Shown here: one piece after another, positions 15,292-22,139 of the stretch | Position numbering within the stretch: position 1 is the first letter of the stretch | Layout of the letters: each line of letters opens with the position of its first letter | From: a virus | DNA: 28,873 nucleotides | Strand: one strand, 5' to 3' | Virus record (IMG/VR): IMGVR_UViG_3300010160_000172 | Coordinates: 1-28,873 of that record | Made by a program: the position numbers and the translations under genes | Notes under the pieces: model-generated | What the model was told of the DNA's origin: nothing | Seen by the model: the letters and a program-made list of their open reading frames with translations, nothing else | Database searches by the model: none

Positions 15292-15893
15292 GAACCTATC
15301 AAACCTTCCTCAAAGGAGGAAATTCCTAAAAAAGACCTTGATATATCTATAATATAAATCAATCTTCTTTTTTGTGTTTTATTGTATGCACTGTGTAATA
15401 CACCATTATCAAAGGCAAACAAATTTGACCAATCCATTTCTGTACCCATAGCTTCAAAGAAAACATCTCCGTCAGGAATGATTAATGGTACGTGTATTCT
15501 AATTGTTTTGCGAGAATGATTTTCTATATCAGAATGTCTACTAATTACTCCACCAGCTTCTAATATACTATAACCACTGCAACCACAATGAGCAATATAT
15601 TTCTGTGTTAACTCACAAGCAGTTGGGAATATATTTCTAATACTTGGTTGAAGAAACATATTTTCTTCTATTTTTTTCTCAGGTAAAACATAACGTAAAC
15701 CTTCTATCTTCCAATCAACTCTTTCCTTATCATCTAACAATGCTTGTTTATTTACTTTTGAGTAAGGAGTGCCACCTTTAAAAGTGGTATAAAAATCTTT
15801 ATGGTGTGCCAAAAATTCATCAAGTAATTTAGGTGCCAATTCTATTAATTCATCGGCAATTTTTATTTCTTCTTTCTTCCAAATTGTTTTCAT
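15288..15893 (-). CDS. Aspartyl/asparaginyl beta-hydroxylase-like 2OG oxygenase
   Basis: This 201-residue protein is of the Asp/Asn hydroxylase type. The double-stranded beta-helix core has GGVISRHSDIENHSRKTIRI with metal ligands His120 and Asp122, then HVPLIIPDGDVFF. FAFDNGVLHSAYNKTQKRRL supplies distal His167 and a candidate 2-oxoglutarate-binding Arg177. Such enzymes use Fe(II), O2 and 2-oxoglutarate to hydroxylate Asp/Asn in proteins or small molecules. I use the ATG at 15893 rather than the GTG at 15896, because GGAGG lies only 4 nt before the ATG and would touch the GTG. The gene follows directly on the tmRNA gene in the same direction. The target is unknown. Confidence 0.8.
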   Translation of the reverse strand: MKTIWKKEEIKIADELIELAPKLLDEFLAHHKDFYTTFKGGTPYSKVNKQALLDDKERVDWKIEGLRYVLPEKKIEENMFLQPSIRNIFPTACELTQKYIAHCGCSGYSILEAGGVISRHSDIENHSRKTIRIHVPLIIPDGDVFFEAMGTEMDWSNLFAFDNGVLHSAYNKTQKRRLIYIIDISRSFLGISSFEEGLIGS

Positions 15894-15909
15894 CACACCT
15901 CCATTAAAT

Positions 15910-15940
15910 GGTTGGTTATTCTGTTACGAGGAAACCAACC
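15910..15940 (-). other. 8-bp hairpin at the 3' end of the tmRNA coding piece
   Basis: GGTTGGTT (15910-15917) pairs perfectly with AACCAACC (15933-15940) around a 15-nt loop. It lies after the tag stop codon and before the hydroxylase Shine-Dalgarno sequence, and probably forms the terminal structure or part of a pseudoknot of the coding piece. Confidence 0.55.
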
Positions 15941-15958
15941 GAAACCCTAGGCTAGCGT

Positions 15959-15991
15959 TTAGGCTGCCAATCTGTATGAACTTTCGTTTGC
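15959..15991 (-). other. tmRNA tag reading frame (ANESSYRLAA)
   Basis: GCA AAC GAA AGT TCA TAC AGA TTG GCA GCC TAA encodes ten residues then stop. Bacterial tags typically start A(A)N(D/E) and end LAA/VAA, the ClpXP degron, and this fits at both ends. The resume codon GCA in context TCTGCAAACGA parallels E. coli GTCGCAAACGA. Confidence 0.88.
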
Positions 15992-16180
15992 AGATGTTTT
16001 TTGTTTACTGTTTACGACTATCTGTGTCGAGTAGCTAATTAGTTTACTAGTATGTCGGTCGATCCTGTGTATGGCCCATCAAAAGCATACCCCATTAGAG
16101 CCCATAAAATGGTTTCTTTCATCTAAGACATATGCTTTTGGTGGACCATTCGGGCACTGCCCCCGAGTGTCGCCATCATT

Positions 16181-16720
16181 TCAAAAAATCAGTTTACTAC
16201 CATTACAAATTTGAATAAACTCTCTTAAATGATTGTCATCCAAATTATTCTTTAACCAATTTACAGATACACTAATGTATCTTACATTTTCTTTTATGTA
16301 ACCTTTAGAACTATCAATTCTATCTAATGATGCTTGATAATTTTTATTATAACTTGTTTTTAACACTAAGTCAACACCTGTTATGGCACATTTTCCATTT
16401 TGTTTTTCCCATAACTCTTTGAGATAAGGTAAATCAAAATTACAGTCTTTGTTTCGTTTTAAACAACTAGAAAATAAAGTACGGAAACCTGTATAACCAT
16501 CAGCTCTATTACCACTAATAGATTTTAAATGTTTTTTATTTTCTTCTCCGTAATTCCATTTATCTATTTTTTCTTTACCACGCTTTAGATTTACAGGACC
16601 AACACAAGACAAAGAACAGAAATGTTCTCTACCTTTTTTTTCGGCAGATTTTACATATCTTGTTTCTTTTTCAAATTCTTTTTGACAACCAGCACAACAC
16701 ACCAATGACATTGATTTCAT
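16181..16720 (-). CDS. HNH homing-type endonuclease
   Basis: This 179-residue protein has an N-terminal zinc-ribbon-like element (CCAGCQKEF ... HFCSLSC) followed by a basic linker. The HNH core is NGKCAITGVDLVL, then ASLDRIDSSKGYIKENVRYI, with the Asp-Arg-Ile-Asp and NVR elements typical of phage free-standing HNH endonucleases. Such proteins cut phage DNA at or near their insertion site and spread by repair. It lies about 10 nt upstream of the tmRNA acceptor part, in the same direction, suggesting that the tmRNA locus is or was its target. A Shine-Dalgarno sequence (GGAGGT) and a CTAAATA element precede it. Confidence 0.85.
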   Translation of the reverse strand: MKSMSLVCCAGCQKEFEKETRYVKSAEKKGREHFCSLSCVGPVNLKRGKEKIDKWNYGEENKKHLKSISGNRADGYTGFRTLFSSCLKRNKDCNFDLPYLKELWEKQNGKCAITGVDLVLKTSYNKNYQASLDRIDSSKGYIKENVRYISVSVNWLKNNLDDNHLREFIQICNGSKLIF

Positions 16721-16736
16721 TTGTTACCTCCACCTT

Positions 16737-16743
16737 TATTTAG
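16737..16743 (-). promoter_or_regulatory. CTAAATA element upstream of HNH gene
   Basis: ACTAAATAAAGG on the minus strand lies 16 nt before the HNH ATG, with the GGAGGT Shine-Dalgarno sequence between. The spacing allows a very short leader. Confidence 0.4.
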
Positions 16744-16765
16744 TGGAGTTGAGGCGTTAAGTTAT

Positions 16766-16852
16766 TCAGTCACCCATCTTATTATAGTACCATATTAACC
16801 ATCCTATGGTCATTAGGCAGGCTATTAATATGATGGGTTCGAAGTAGTCCAT
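16766..16852 (-). CDS. Tiny single-span membrane peptide (28 residues)
   Basis: The 165-nt gap between the HNH gene and the beta-propeller gene contains an ATG frame for MDYFEPIILIACLMTIGWLI then WYYNKMGD. It has one hydrophobic helix (residues 6-22) and a short polar C-terminus. An ATAAATA element ends 7 nt upstream, but there is no Shine-Dalgarno sequence. Such mini-membrane proteins are common in T4-like phages, but with 28 codons the frame could be chance. Confidence 0.38.
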   Translation of the reverse strand: MDYFEPIILIACLMTIGWLIWYYNKMGD

Positions 16853-16859
16853 TATACTA

Positions 16860-16866
16860 TATTTAT
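16860..16866 (-). promoter_or_regulatory. ATAAATA late-promoter-like element
   Basis: AATAAATATAG on the minus strand closely matches the T4 late -10 box. It lies between the propeller gene stop and the tiny membrane peptide and could drive the peptide, HNH gene and tmRNA together. Confidence 0.45.
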
Positions 16867-16885
16867 TTTAGTTTGGCAATAGCCA

Positions 16886-17977
16886 TCAAGCCATTAAAGA
16901 GGTACTTGGTTTTGTCTTACTGTAAAAATTACTTAAACTTATTGCACCACTAGTTGGAATACCAGTGACACTTGTATCGACAATACCACCACTCTTATAA
17001 TATTTACCCAATCTTACTAGTCTGGATGCATCCATATAAACTGTTTTTGTGAAAGTTCCATTACCTTGGCCACCCTGTACGGATACAAATGTATTATTAC
17101 CATAACCTACTGCTTGCCAATATGCATAACCATTATTTGGATTAGATATCCAATTTATTCCATCGGAACTTAATGCAGTTGAAGCAATTCCTCCACCATT
17201 AGAGGCAACTGCACAAAAGTAACCGTTACCATATGTCATACTCATATAAGCTTGTGTAGTCGGCATCTCGCCAGCTGTCCAGGTTGCACCATTATCTGTT
17301 GAATATACAAATTCCGAACCTGTAACACCTGAAGTATTAGGACCCGAAGAAACAAATGTGCCATTACCATAAGCTAATGAAGACCAAAATGATTGTTTAG
17401 GTAATGTTCTCTGTGTCCATGTTACACCATCAGTTGATGTTGCTGCTACAGTTGAATTATATCCCATAATAACAAAAACACCATTACCAAATACACACGT
17501 TGTTCCCCATTGAGCCACATTCGGCATAGCACTTGATGTCCAAGTCACACCATTGTCTGTTGATACATTTGATTTGGTTGGTCCTATCGTCACAAATCTT
17601 CCATTTCCATAAGCTATGCACCTCCAGTTATCATTATCAACCAGAGTTCTTGCTGTCCAAGTTATGCCATCTGTTGATGTTGCAGCAACATTCAAACCTA
17701 ACACAACCGCACAAAAATAACCATTACCAAATGTTATTGCTCTCCATTGGCGTGCTGATGGCATTGCTCTGAGTGTCCATGTTTGGCCGTTATCAGTTGA
17801 GGTTATTACATCAGTTGTTGGTGCTCCAGGATTTGTTCCGTAAGCAATAGCTACAAATGTACCGTTGCCATAAGCAACACCGGTATAACTTTGACCTGGA
17901 CATGTAGCAGATGACCAGTTACCAAATTCTGTTGTGATATTTGATAATTTTATACTACCTGATGCCTGTAATGCCAT
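16886..17977 (-). CDS. Beta-propeller virion protein with BNR-like repeats
   Basis: This 363-residue protein contains about seven repeats of ~45 residues. Each has the blocks YGNGxFVA, then STDNGxTWT or STDGxTW, ending in an aromatic/Met loop; examples are TSTDNGQTWTLRAMPSARQW, AATSTDGVTWTQRTLPKQSF and YSTDNGATWTAGEMPTTQAY. The Asp-box pattern S-x-D-x-G-x-x-W is that of sialidase-like propellers, but no sialidase catalytic Arg triad is evident. Both ends carry a SGxIxLSNxxxxFG-type motif (SGSIKLSNITTEFG; SGAISLSNFYSKT) common in phage fibre and head-decoration proteins. This suggests a virion-attached carbohydrate-binding module. A CTAAATA element lies 38 nt upstream. Confidence 0.7.
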   Translation of the reverse strand: MALQASGSIKLSNITTEFGNWSSATCPGQSYTGVAYGNGTFVAIAYGTNPGAPTTDVITSTDNGQTWTLRAMPSARQWRAITFGNGYFCAVVLGLNVAATSTDGITWTARTLVDNDNWRCIAYGNGRFVTIGPTKSNVSTDNGVTWTSSAMPNVAQWGTTCVFGNGVFVIMGYNSTVAATSTDGVTWTQRTLPKQSFWSSLAYGNGTFVSSGPNTSGVTGSEFVYSTDNGATWTAGEMPTTQAYMSMTYGNGYFCAVASNGGGIASTALSSDGINWISNPNNGYAYWQAVGYGNNTFVSVQGGQGNGTFTKTVYMDASRLVRLGKYYKSGGIVDTSVTGIPTSGAISLSNFYSKTKPSTSLMA

Positions 17978-18628
17978 TTAATTTTCCTTATAAAACTTTA
18001 TGTACTCCAATAAAGTATTTAGATGGTCCGCAGTCTTTTCAATAAAAATCAATGGTTCTTCATCATCTACGGCCATAATAATCACAATTTGGTCAATACC
18101 ATTACCAATCAATTCTTCATACATACAGGCATATGCCACACATTGAGCAAAGTAGTTGTCAATGTCTTCCCTTTTCTTAATCCTCTTGGATGTTTTAAAG
18201 TCAATCACAGACAAAACACCATCAAATTCACCAATACAATCAACACGACCTGCCATACCAAGTTTAACTGACCATAAGGCACATTCTTGGTAGTGAATAT
18301 TGTTAATACGGTTTAAGATTGGTTTAAGTGGTAGAAACATGGCCTTAGCATCAGGCATAATCTCACCAAGTGGTTCATTGTTTAGATATCGTTCACATAG
18401 TGTATGTACGTTTGTACCACGACCTGATGCCTTGCGTGATATCTTGTTGGCTTCTTCTTCACCAACACGTTTACGCCACGCTATGATGGCCGCCTTACCT
18501 TTTGCACCAATGACTGTGGTAACAGATGGTAGTTTTATACCATCAGGTGTGGTGTAGTATCTTTTTCCATCAGGAAAAGTTTCTGATTTTAAATTTACAA
18601 GGTCTTTTGGTGGGCAATAAACAAACAT
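17978..18628 (-). CDS. RecB-like PD-(D/E)xK exonuclease
   Basis: This 216-residue protein has the PD-(D/E)xK motifs of the RecB/Cas4-like group. The helix GTNVHTLCERYL carries the early His, GMAGRVDCIGEFDG carries the first metal Asp, VIDFKTSKR is the D-x-K core, and YFAQCVAYACMYEE is the Q-x-x-x-Y helix. These enzymes degrade DNA ends in recombination, repair or host-genome breakdown. The ATG overlaps the stop of the upstream radical-SAM gene by 1 nt (TAATG), so the two are co-translated. It could alternatively work in DNA-end processing for packaging. Confidence 0.82.
   Translation of the reverse strand: MFVYCPPKDLVNLKSETFPDGKRYYTTPDGIKLPSVTTVIGAKGKAAIIAWRKRVGEEEANKISRKASGRGTNVHTLCERYLNNEPLGEIMPDAKAMFLPLKPILNRINNIHYQECALWSVKLGMAGRVDCIGEFDGVLSVIDFKTSKRIKKREDIDNYFAQCVAYACMYEELIGNGIDQIVIIMAVDDEEPLIFIEKTADHLNTLLEYIKFYKEN
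18016..18022 (-). promoter_or_regulatory. CTAAATA late-promoter-like element for the propeller gene
   Basis: TCTAAATACTT on the minus strand lies inside the last codons of the nuclease gene, 38 nt before the propeller ATG. This suits late expression of a virion gene separately from the upstream enzymes. Confidence 0.45.
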
Positions 18629-20145
18629 TATAATCCTAACTTTAATTTTTTATATTCTAATATAGTTTGATCCGCCTCTTCAATTTTTCTATTTAAAAAG
18701 CTTTTATCAAAATTTCCATCGATGATATCTTTCACATCAACACCTAAACCAACCAATTCATATACATCATGGTTGATACTAACACCTTTGTTAGCATTAC
18801 CATAAATGGATTTACCTGCTTTGATACGGTGTTGTTCGGTTTCTTTATTTAATTTATCTGTAATTGTTCTAACAGTATACCAATTTGCATACTTGTTTTT
18901 CCAAATCATTATACCTTCATCTTCTTGGCCATATCTGAAGTCATCATCATCTTTTGGTAATCTGTATTCTCCGGGTAACATTTCAGTGTATCCCCATTTT
19001 TCATATTCTTTTTCAAATTCACTTAAACGACTGACAGAACCTTTTCTGATTAGTAATGGCCACCAATCCCAATTATCAAACACTTCAAAATTTTGGTCGA
19101 GTAATAACTGCTGACTTTTCAATACACTAGAGATTGGTTCTCCAGGTAAACCTGCAATCATACCTGTATATGTATATGTTGGTTTATATTTCTTTAGTTG
19201 ACGAATAGCTTCGAATTGTCTTTCATTATCCAATCCTTTACCAATTGCTTTCTTTGCTTCTGGATGTAATGTTTCTAAACCAAATGTTGCAGCAACCAAA
19301 CCTGTATCACCCAACATAGGGATAGTTTCAGGAAATCTTTCAATCAAATCTGCACGTAAGAATGCTGTGTATGTTATCTTAACACCACTCTTTGCAATAG
19401 CCTCAGCAACATAGTCCAGTTTTACCACATTATCATTAAAGGTATCATCATTAAACCAATAGTTGGTAACACCAAACATTTCATAGTTTCTTCTTAATTC
19501 TGCTGATAGATTATCTACATGGCGGATGTAATCATTTTTCTTTTTACCCAACAATGGAAAGGCACAGAATCTACACCTGAAAATACAGCCTCTACTAATT
19601 TCAATAGGCAAGAAATTGTGTTTGATTAAATCACTTTCCAACCACTTAATAGTTAAATCGTTAGTATCATTCTTATACAACATCTCAGCATTTACTGACC
19701 GAGTCTCTCTGTATATTTCCCATGGTAAATCATTCAGTAGTTTTCTGGTTAAGAATTTAAGATAATGTAGCACAGCTTCTTCAGCATAACCCCAGAAAAT
19801 CTTATCTACTTTAGTCAAGTCAACACCACTAATTGGTGTTTCATTACCACCAATTAGAGTCTTTACTTTAGGATATTTTTCTTTGATGTGATTGAATAGA
19901 TAATTGATTTTATCAAAAGCGTATATGAATGTAATACTAATACCAACAAACAAAGTTTTTGGTCCAATATATCTGGCACAAAGTTGTTCTAATTCTTGCT
20001 CAGTAAAATTACCAAAATAATCTATAACTTCAATATCATAATTGTGTTGTTCCAAGAAAGTTCGCATTCTCGCAGCACCGGCTGGCCGACTAATTGTCCT
20101 AGTCCGTTCCATACCTGTGAAGATGATACCATGTTTATCATTCAT
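18628..20145 (-). CDS. Radical-SAM enzyme with N-terminal B12-binding-type domain
   Basis: This 505-residue protein has two main domains. Residues ~1-130 are Rossmann-like, as in cobalamin-binding radical-SAM enzymes (GAARMRTFLEQHNYDIEVID, LFVGISITFI, VKTLIGGNETPISG), but without the DxHxxG lower-ligand motif. Residues ~180-390 are the radical-SAM barrel: EISRGCIFRCRFCAFPLLGK with cluster cysteines Cys187, Cys191 and Cys194, then YWFNDDTFNDN and FGLETLHPEAKKAIGKGL. A C-terminal extension contains an acidic DDDDF stretch. Related enzymes methylate or rearrange unreactive carbons. It heads a run of oxygenase-fold genes, separated by 3 nt from the first. The substrate is unknown. Confidence 0.85.
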   Translation of the reverse strand: MNDKHGIIFTGMERTRTISRPAGAARMRTFLEQHNYDIEVIDYFGNFTEQELEQLCARYIGPKTLFVGISITFIYAFDKINYLFNHIKEKYPKVKTLIGGNETPISGVDLTKVDKIFWGYAEEAVLHYLKFLTRKLLNDLPWEIYRETRSVNAEMLYKNDTNDLTIKWLESDLIKHNFLPIEISRGCIFRCRFCAFPLLGKKKNDYIRHVDNLSAELRRNYEMFGVTNYWFNDDTFNDNVVKLDYVAEAIAKSGVKITYTAFLRADLIERFPETIPMLGDTGLVAATFGLETLHPEAKKAIGKGLDNERQFEAIRQLKKYKPTYTYTGMIAGLPGEPISSVLKSQQLLLDQNFEVFDNWDWWPLLIRKGSVSRLSEFEKEYEKWGYTEMLPGEYRLPKDDDDFRYGQEDEGIMIWKNKYANWYTVRTITDKLNKETEQHRIKAGKSIYGNANKGVSINHDVYELVGLGVDVKDIIDGNFDKSFLNRKIEEADQTILEYKKLKLGL

Positions 20146-20148
20146 AAT

Positions 20149-20943
20149 TTAAATAAGTTCGTTGTCTCTAACTCTCTTGGTAACATACTTATCTCTGATT
20201 GCATTAAAGAAATCAACATCTTCATCTGTTAATTCAGCAGCATCAATCTTCTCTCTTTGACCACGGACATAATTCAACATCTGTTCAAAATCACCATCAT
20301 AGTTAAAATGTTTGGTTATCTTCTTCACATCATAAGCATCCATAATAATATGATATCTATCTTCATCAGAATCATTTCTAATTTGATGCCATTGGTTTAC
20401 CCAAAGAATCCAAACACCACCATCGGCAGGCATATGTAGATTCTTACCTTGACAGATATGAACACACTTTTTATTTGTCCATAGAGGAATATGAATACGT
20501 GCCATATAATCCGTTTCATTGGCATCTTTGTGTACCAAACTCTTTGAGTGTGCCTTTAAACAAGTAACTCTTGCTCTTGTTGGATAAAATCCCATTTCAC
20601 GAATATCATCTAATACTTTTTTAATTTCACCAACATATGCTTCGGTTGGTTTATCGTGTTCCAATCCATGTGAAATATTAAAATAATTGTATGCCTTGTA
20701 GACCAATTCTTCCGTAGGTAGAAATGACTCTAGTGTGTGTCCTTTTTCTAACTGAATTGCTTCCCAACCACCAGTCCAAGTGGCTTCTTTACACAACAAA
20801 CTCCAACCACCAAAACCGTTGTATTGTGGTGTTTCATATTCTTTACCCTGAATAACTTGGTCACCCAAAGTGAATACACTTTCTCTTACTTCTTGTTTTA
20901 ATTTTTCAATATCTACTGTGTAATCTAATTTTTCGAAAAACAT
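20149..20943 (-). CDS. Asp/Asn hydroxylase-like 2OG oxygenase
   Basis: This 264-residue protein belongs to the aspartyl/asparaginyl hydroxylase fold. SKSLVHKDANETDYMARIHI holds the metal motif His138-x-Asp140 and Arg149, then PLWTNKKCVH. GGVWILWVNQWHQIRNDSDE carries distal His186, followed by DRYHIIMDAYD with Arg196 as candidate 2-oxoglutarate ligand. An N-terminal ~100-residue region (FGGWSLLCKEATWTGGWEAI) may bind the substrate. It is one of four oxygenase-fold genes in a row and lies directly upstream of the B12-type radical-SAM gene in the direction of transcription. Substrate unknown; proteins, peptides or free metabolites are all possible. Confidence 0.82.
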   Translation of the reverse strand: MFFEKLDYTVDIEKLKQEVRESVFTLGDQVIQGKEYETPQYNGFGGWSLLCKEATWTGGWEAIQLEKGHTLESFLPTEELVYKAYNYFNISHGLEHDKPTEAYVGEIKKVLDDIREMGFYPTRARVTCLKAHSKSLVHKDANETDYMARIHIPLWTNKKCVHICQGKNLHMPADGGVWILWVNQWHQIRNDSDEDRYHIIMDAYDVKKITKHFNYDGDFEQMLNYVRGQREKIDAAELTDEDVDFFNAIRDKYVTKRVRDNELI

Positions 20944-20953
20944 TTTTTATCCT

Positions 20954-21622
20954 TTATAAATTTCCAGTTTCTTTTAACATATCGTAAACTTGACCATAGT
21001 CATAGTGCCTAGTTCTTAATGCAAACGCTTTCCTTAGTTTAGTTCCATCCAATGGTTCAACATTGTGTGGTACCCTAACATCCAACATATATGCTTCGTT
21101 ACGTTGTGCTACAAAAGAACCAATCTCATATACATCATCAAAAGAATATACTGCATCAACATATGTAATTTCTTCACACGTTGGCATATTTTGTTTTTCA
21201 GCCACAAATTCTTTTACTTTACTCTTTAAATCTTCTACATTAATCTCTGTTGCTTCCATAATACCAGCTGATACATCTGTATGTCTATCTTCTTCTGTTT
21301 TCCAAGAATTTGCACCATCTTTTGGTTTAAAGAAAATAGTTTTGTAATCACCTGGTTCATAATAAAAATTAATCGTAGTTATAAAATCATTATCAACATG
21401 AGGTAACAACAAACTATTAATTGACATTCTTGTTACTTGAAAATCTTTCCAATATCTTTCCGGTATAACTTTATACAAAACTTCTTTTTCTGGTTCTGGT
21501 GTCCAAATTGTATTATGTCTAACGCCTAGTCCATATTTACCAGCAAATGAATCTGCCTTACCTTTTGGAATAATTGTATGCGGCATATACTCATATGTAT
21601 GTTTTAATTTAACGAATGACAT
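20954..21622 (-). CDS. Putative oxygenase-fold (DSBH) protein, paralogue A
   Basis: This 222-residue protein is clearly paralogous to the product of the next gene upstream: RYWKDFQVTRMSINSLLLPH versus RYWQDFHLTVMTIDCIIPPH, and both end in a MLKET...N helix. His75-x-Asp77 (LPHVDNDF), His186 (VPHNVEP) and Arg197 (LRKAFALRT) match the H-x-D...H...R pattern of 2OG oxygenases, so an active iron site is plausible. A ~50-residue charged insert (residues ~108-160) is absent from the paralogue. Start by overlap of 14 nt with the preceding gene. Function unknown. Confidence 0.62.
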   Translation of the reverse strand: MSFVKLKHTYEYMPHTIIPKGKADSFAGKYGLGVRHNTIWTPEPEKEVLYKVIPERYWKDFQVTRMSINSLLLPHVDNDFITTINFYYEPGDYKTIFFKPKDGANSWKTEEDRHTDVSAGIMEATEINVEDLKSKVKEFVAEKQNMPTCEEITYVDAVYSFDDVYEIGSFVAQRNEAYMLDVRVPHNVEPLDGTKLRKAFALRTRHYDYGQVYDMLKETGNL

Positions 21623-22139
21623 TATCGGTTTCCTTTAACATTTCAATTACATCCTCATACTTATGAACAAAAGTTCCTAAGGTAATGGCTTTACGTAAAT
21701 TGAATTCACCTTTAACGCCGTGTATTTGACTTACATCAAGTAACCATACTTCCATATCTTTGGCCACAAAAGAATCAACCTCAATCAAATCATCTTCAAA
21801 ATATATATGACCATTGGTTTGGTTCTCTATTTGTATCGTTTTCACTCTATCAACTTTTGGTTTGTAGAATGTTGTTGTACAACCTTCAGTTTGAAGATAG
21901 AAATTGATTGAGGTAATGATTTCTGTATCTGTATGTGGTGGAATTATACAGTCTATTGTCATAACTGTCAAGTGAAAATCTTGCCAGTATCGTTTTGGTA
22001 GTACATTATATATCTTTTCTGCCTCGGGTGACCATATCTTCTTATAGTCAATACCTTTACCATCTACCTTAAATATTTTTAGTGAATCGGTAACTGCGTA
22101 TAGTGGTTTTTCAAATGTTTTTTCCAGTTTGGTAAACAT
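21609..22139 (-). CDS. Putative oxygenase-fold (DSBH) protein, paralogue B
   Basis: This is a 176-residue protein when started at the ATG at 22139 (MFTKLEKTFEK). I prefer this to the in-frame ATG at 22178 because it overlaps the previous stop as TAATG, has a purine-rich GAGTGGAAA upstream, and lines up with the paralogue start. His69-x-Asp71 (PPHTDTEI), His140 (SQIHGVK) and Arg149 (LRKAITLGT) fit the 2OG-oxygenase metal and cosubstrate pattern. The body is FYLQTEGCTTTFYKPK then FVAKDMEVWLLDV. Likely arose with paralogue A by tandem duplication. Substrate unknown. Confidence 0.62.
   Translation of the reverse strand: MFTKLEKTFEKPLYAVTDSLKIFKVDGKGIDYKKIWSPEAEKIYNVLPKRYWQDFHLTVMTIDCIIPPHTDTEIITSINFYLQTEGCTTTFYKPKVDRVKTIQIENQTNGHIYFEDDLIEVDSFVAKDMEVWLLDVSQIHGVKGEFNLRKAITLGTFVHKYEDVIEMLKETDNVIR

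Larger units (their letters stand above)
15905..16170 (-). ncRNA. ssrA: Permuted (two-piece) tmRNA
   Basis: Read on the minus strand, the acceptor part comes first. A 5-bp T-arm-like stem TCGGG/CCCGA with a 7-nt loop is joined directly to ATGGTCC (16149-16143), then discriminator A and CCA (16141-16139). After a 61-nt spacer comes the coding part. It starts GGGCCAT (16077-16071), which pairs fully with ATGGTCC (one G-U) as a 7-bp acceptor stem, followed by the tmRNA-like GGATCGACCGAC. Across the spacer, AAAGCATA pairs with TATGCTTT, extending the stem in the precursor. The tag frame (15991-15959) reads ANESSYRLAA-stop and is preceded by a TAAAC-rich run, as in other tmRNAs. An 8-bp hairpin (15910-15940) closes the 3' end. 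The loop GGCAGTG is not a standard T-loop. Outer ends are approximate, and I could not place helix P2. Confidence 0.88.

Noticed and set aside
15910-15940. Rho-independent terminator after the tmRNA
   Set aside because: The 8-bp hairpin has no T-run on either strand and a 15-nt loop.
15908-16170. Group I intron or ordinary tRNA
   Set aside because: The HNH neighbour suggested an intron, but the structure is explained by the acceptor stem, CCA end and tag frame of a permuted tmRNA; no interrupted gene flanks it. No stand-alone tRNA was recognised in the window.
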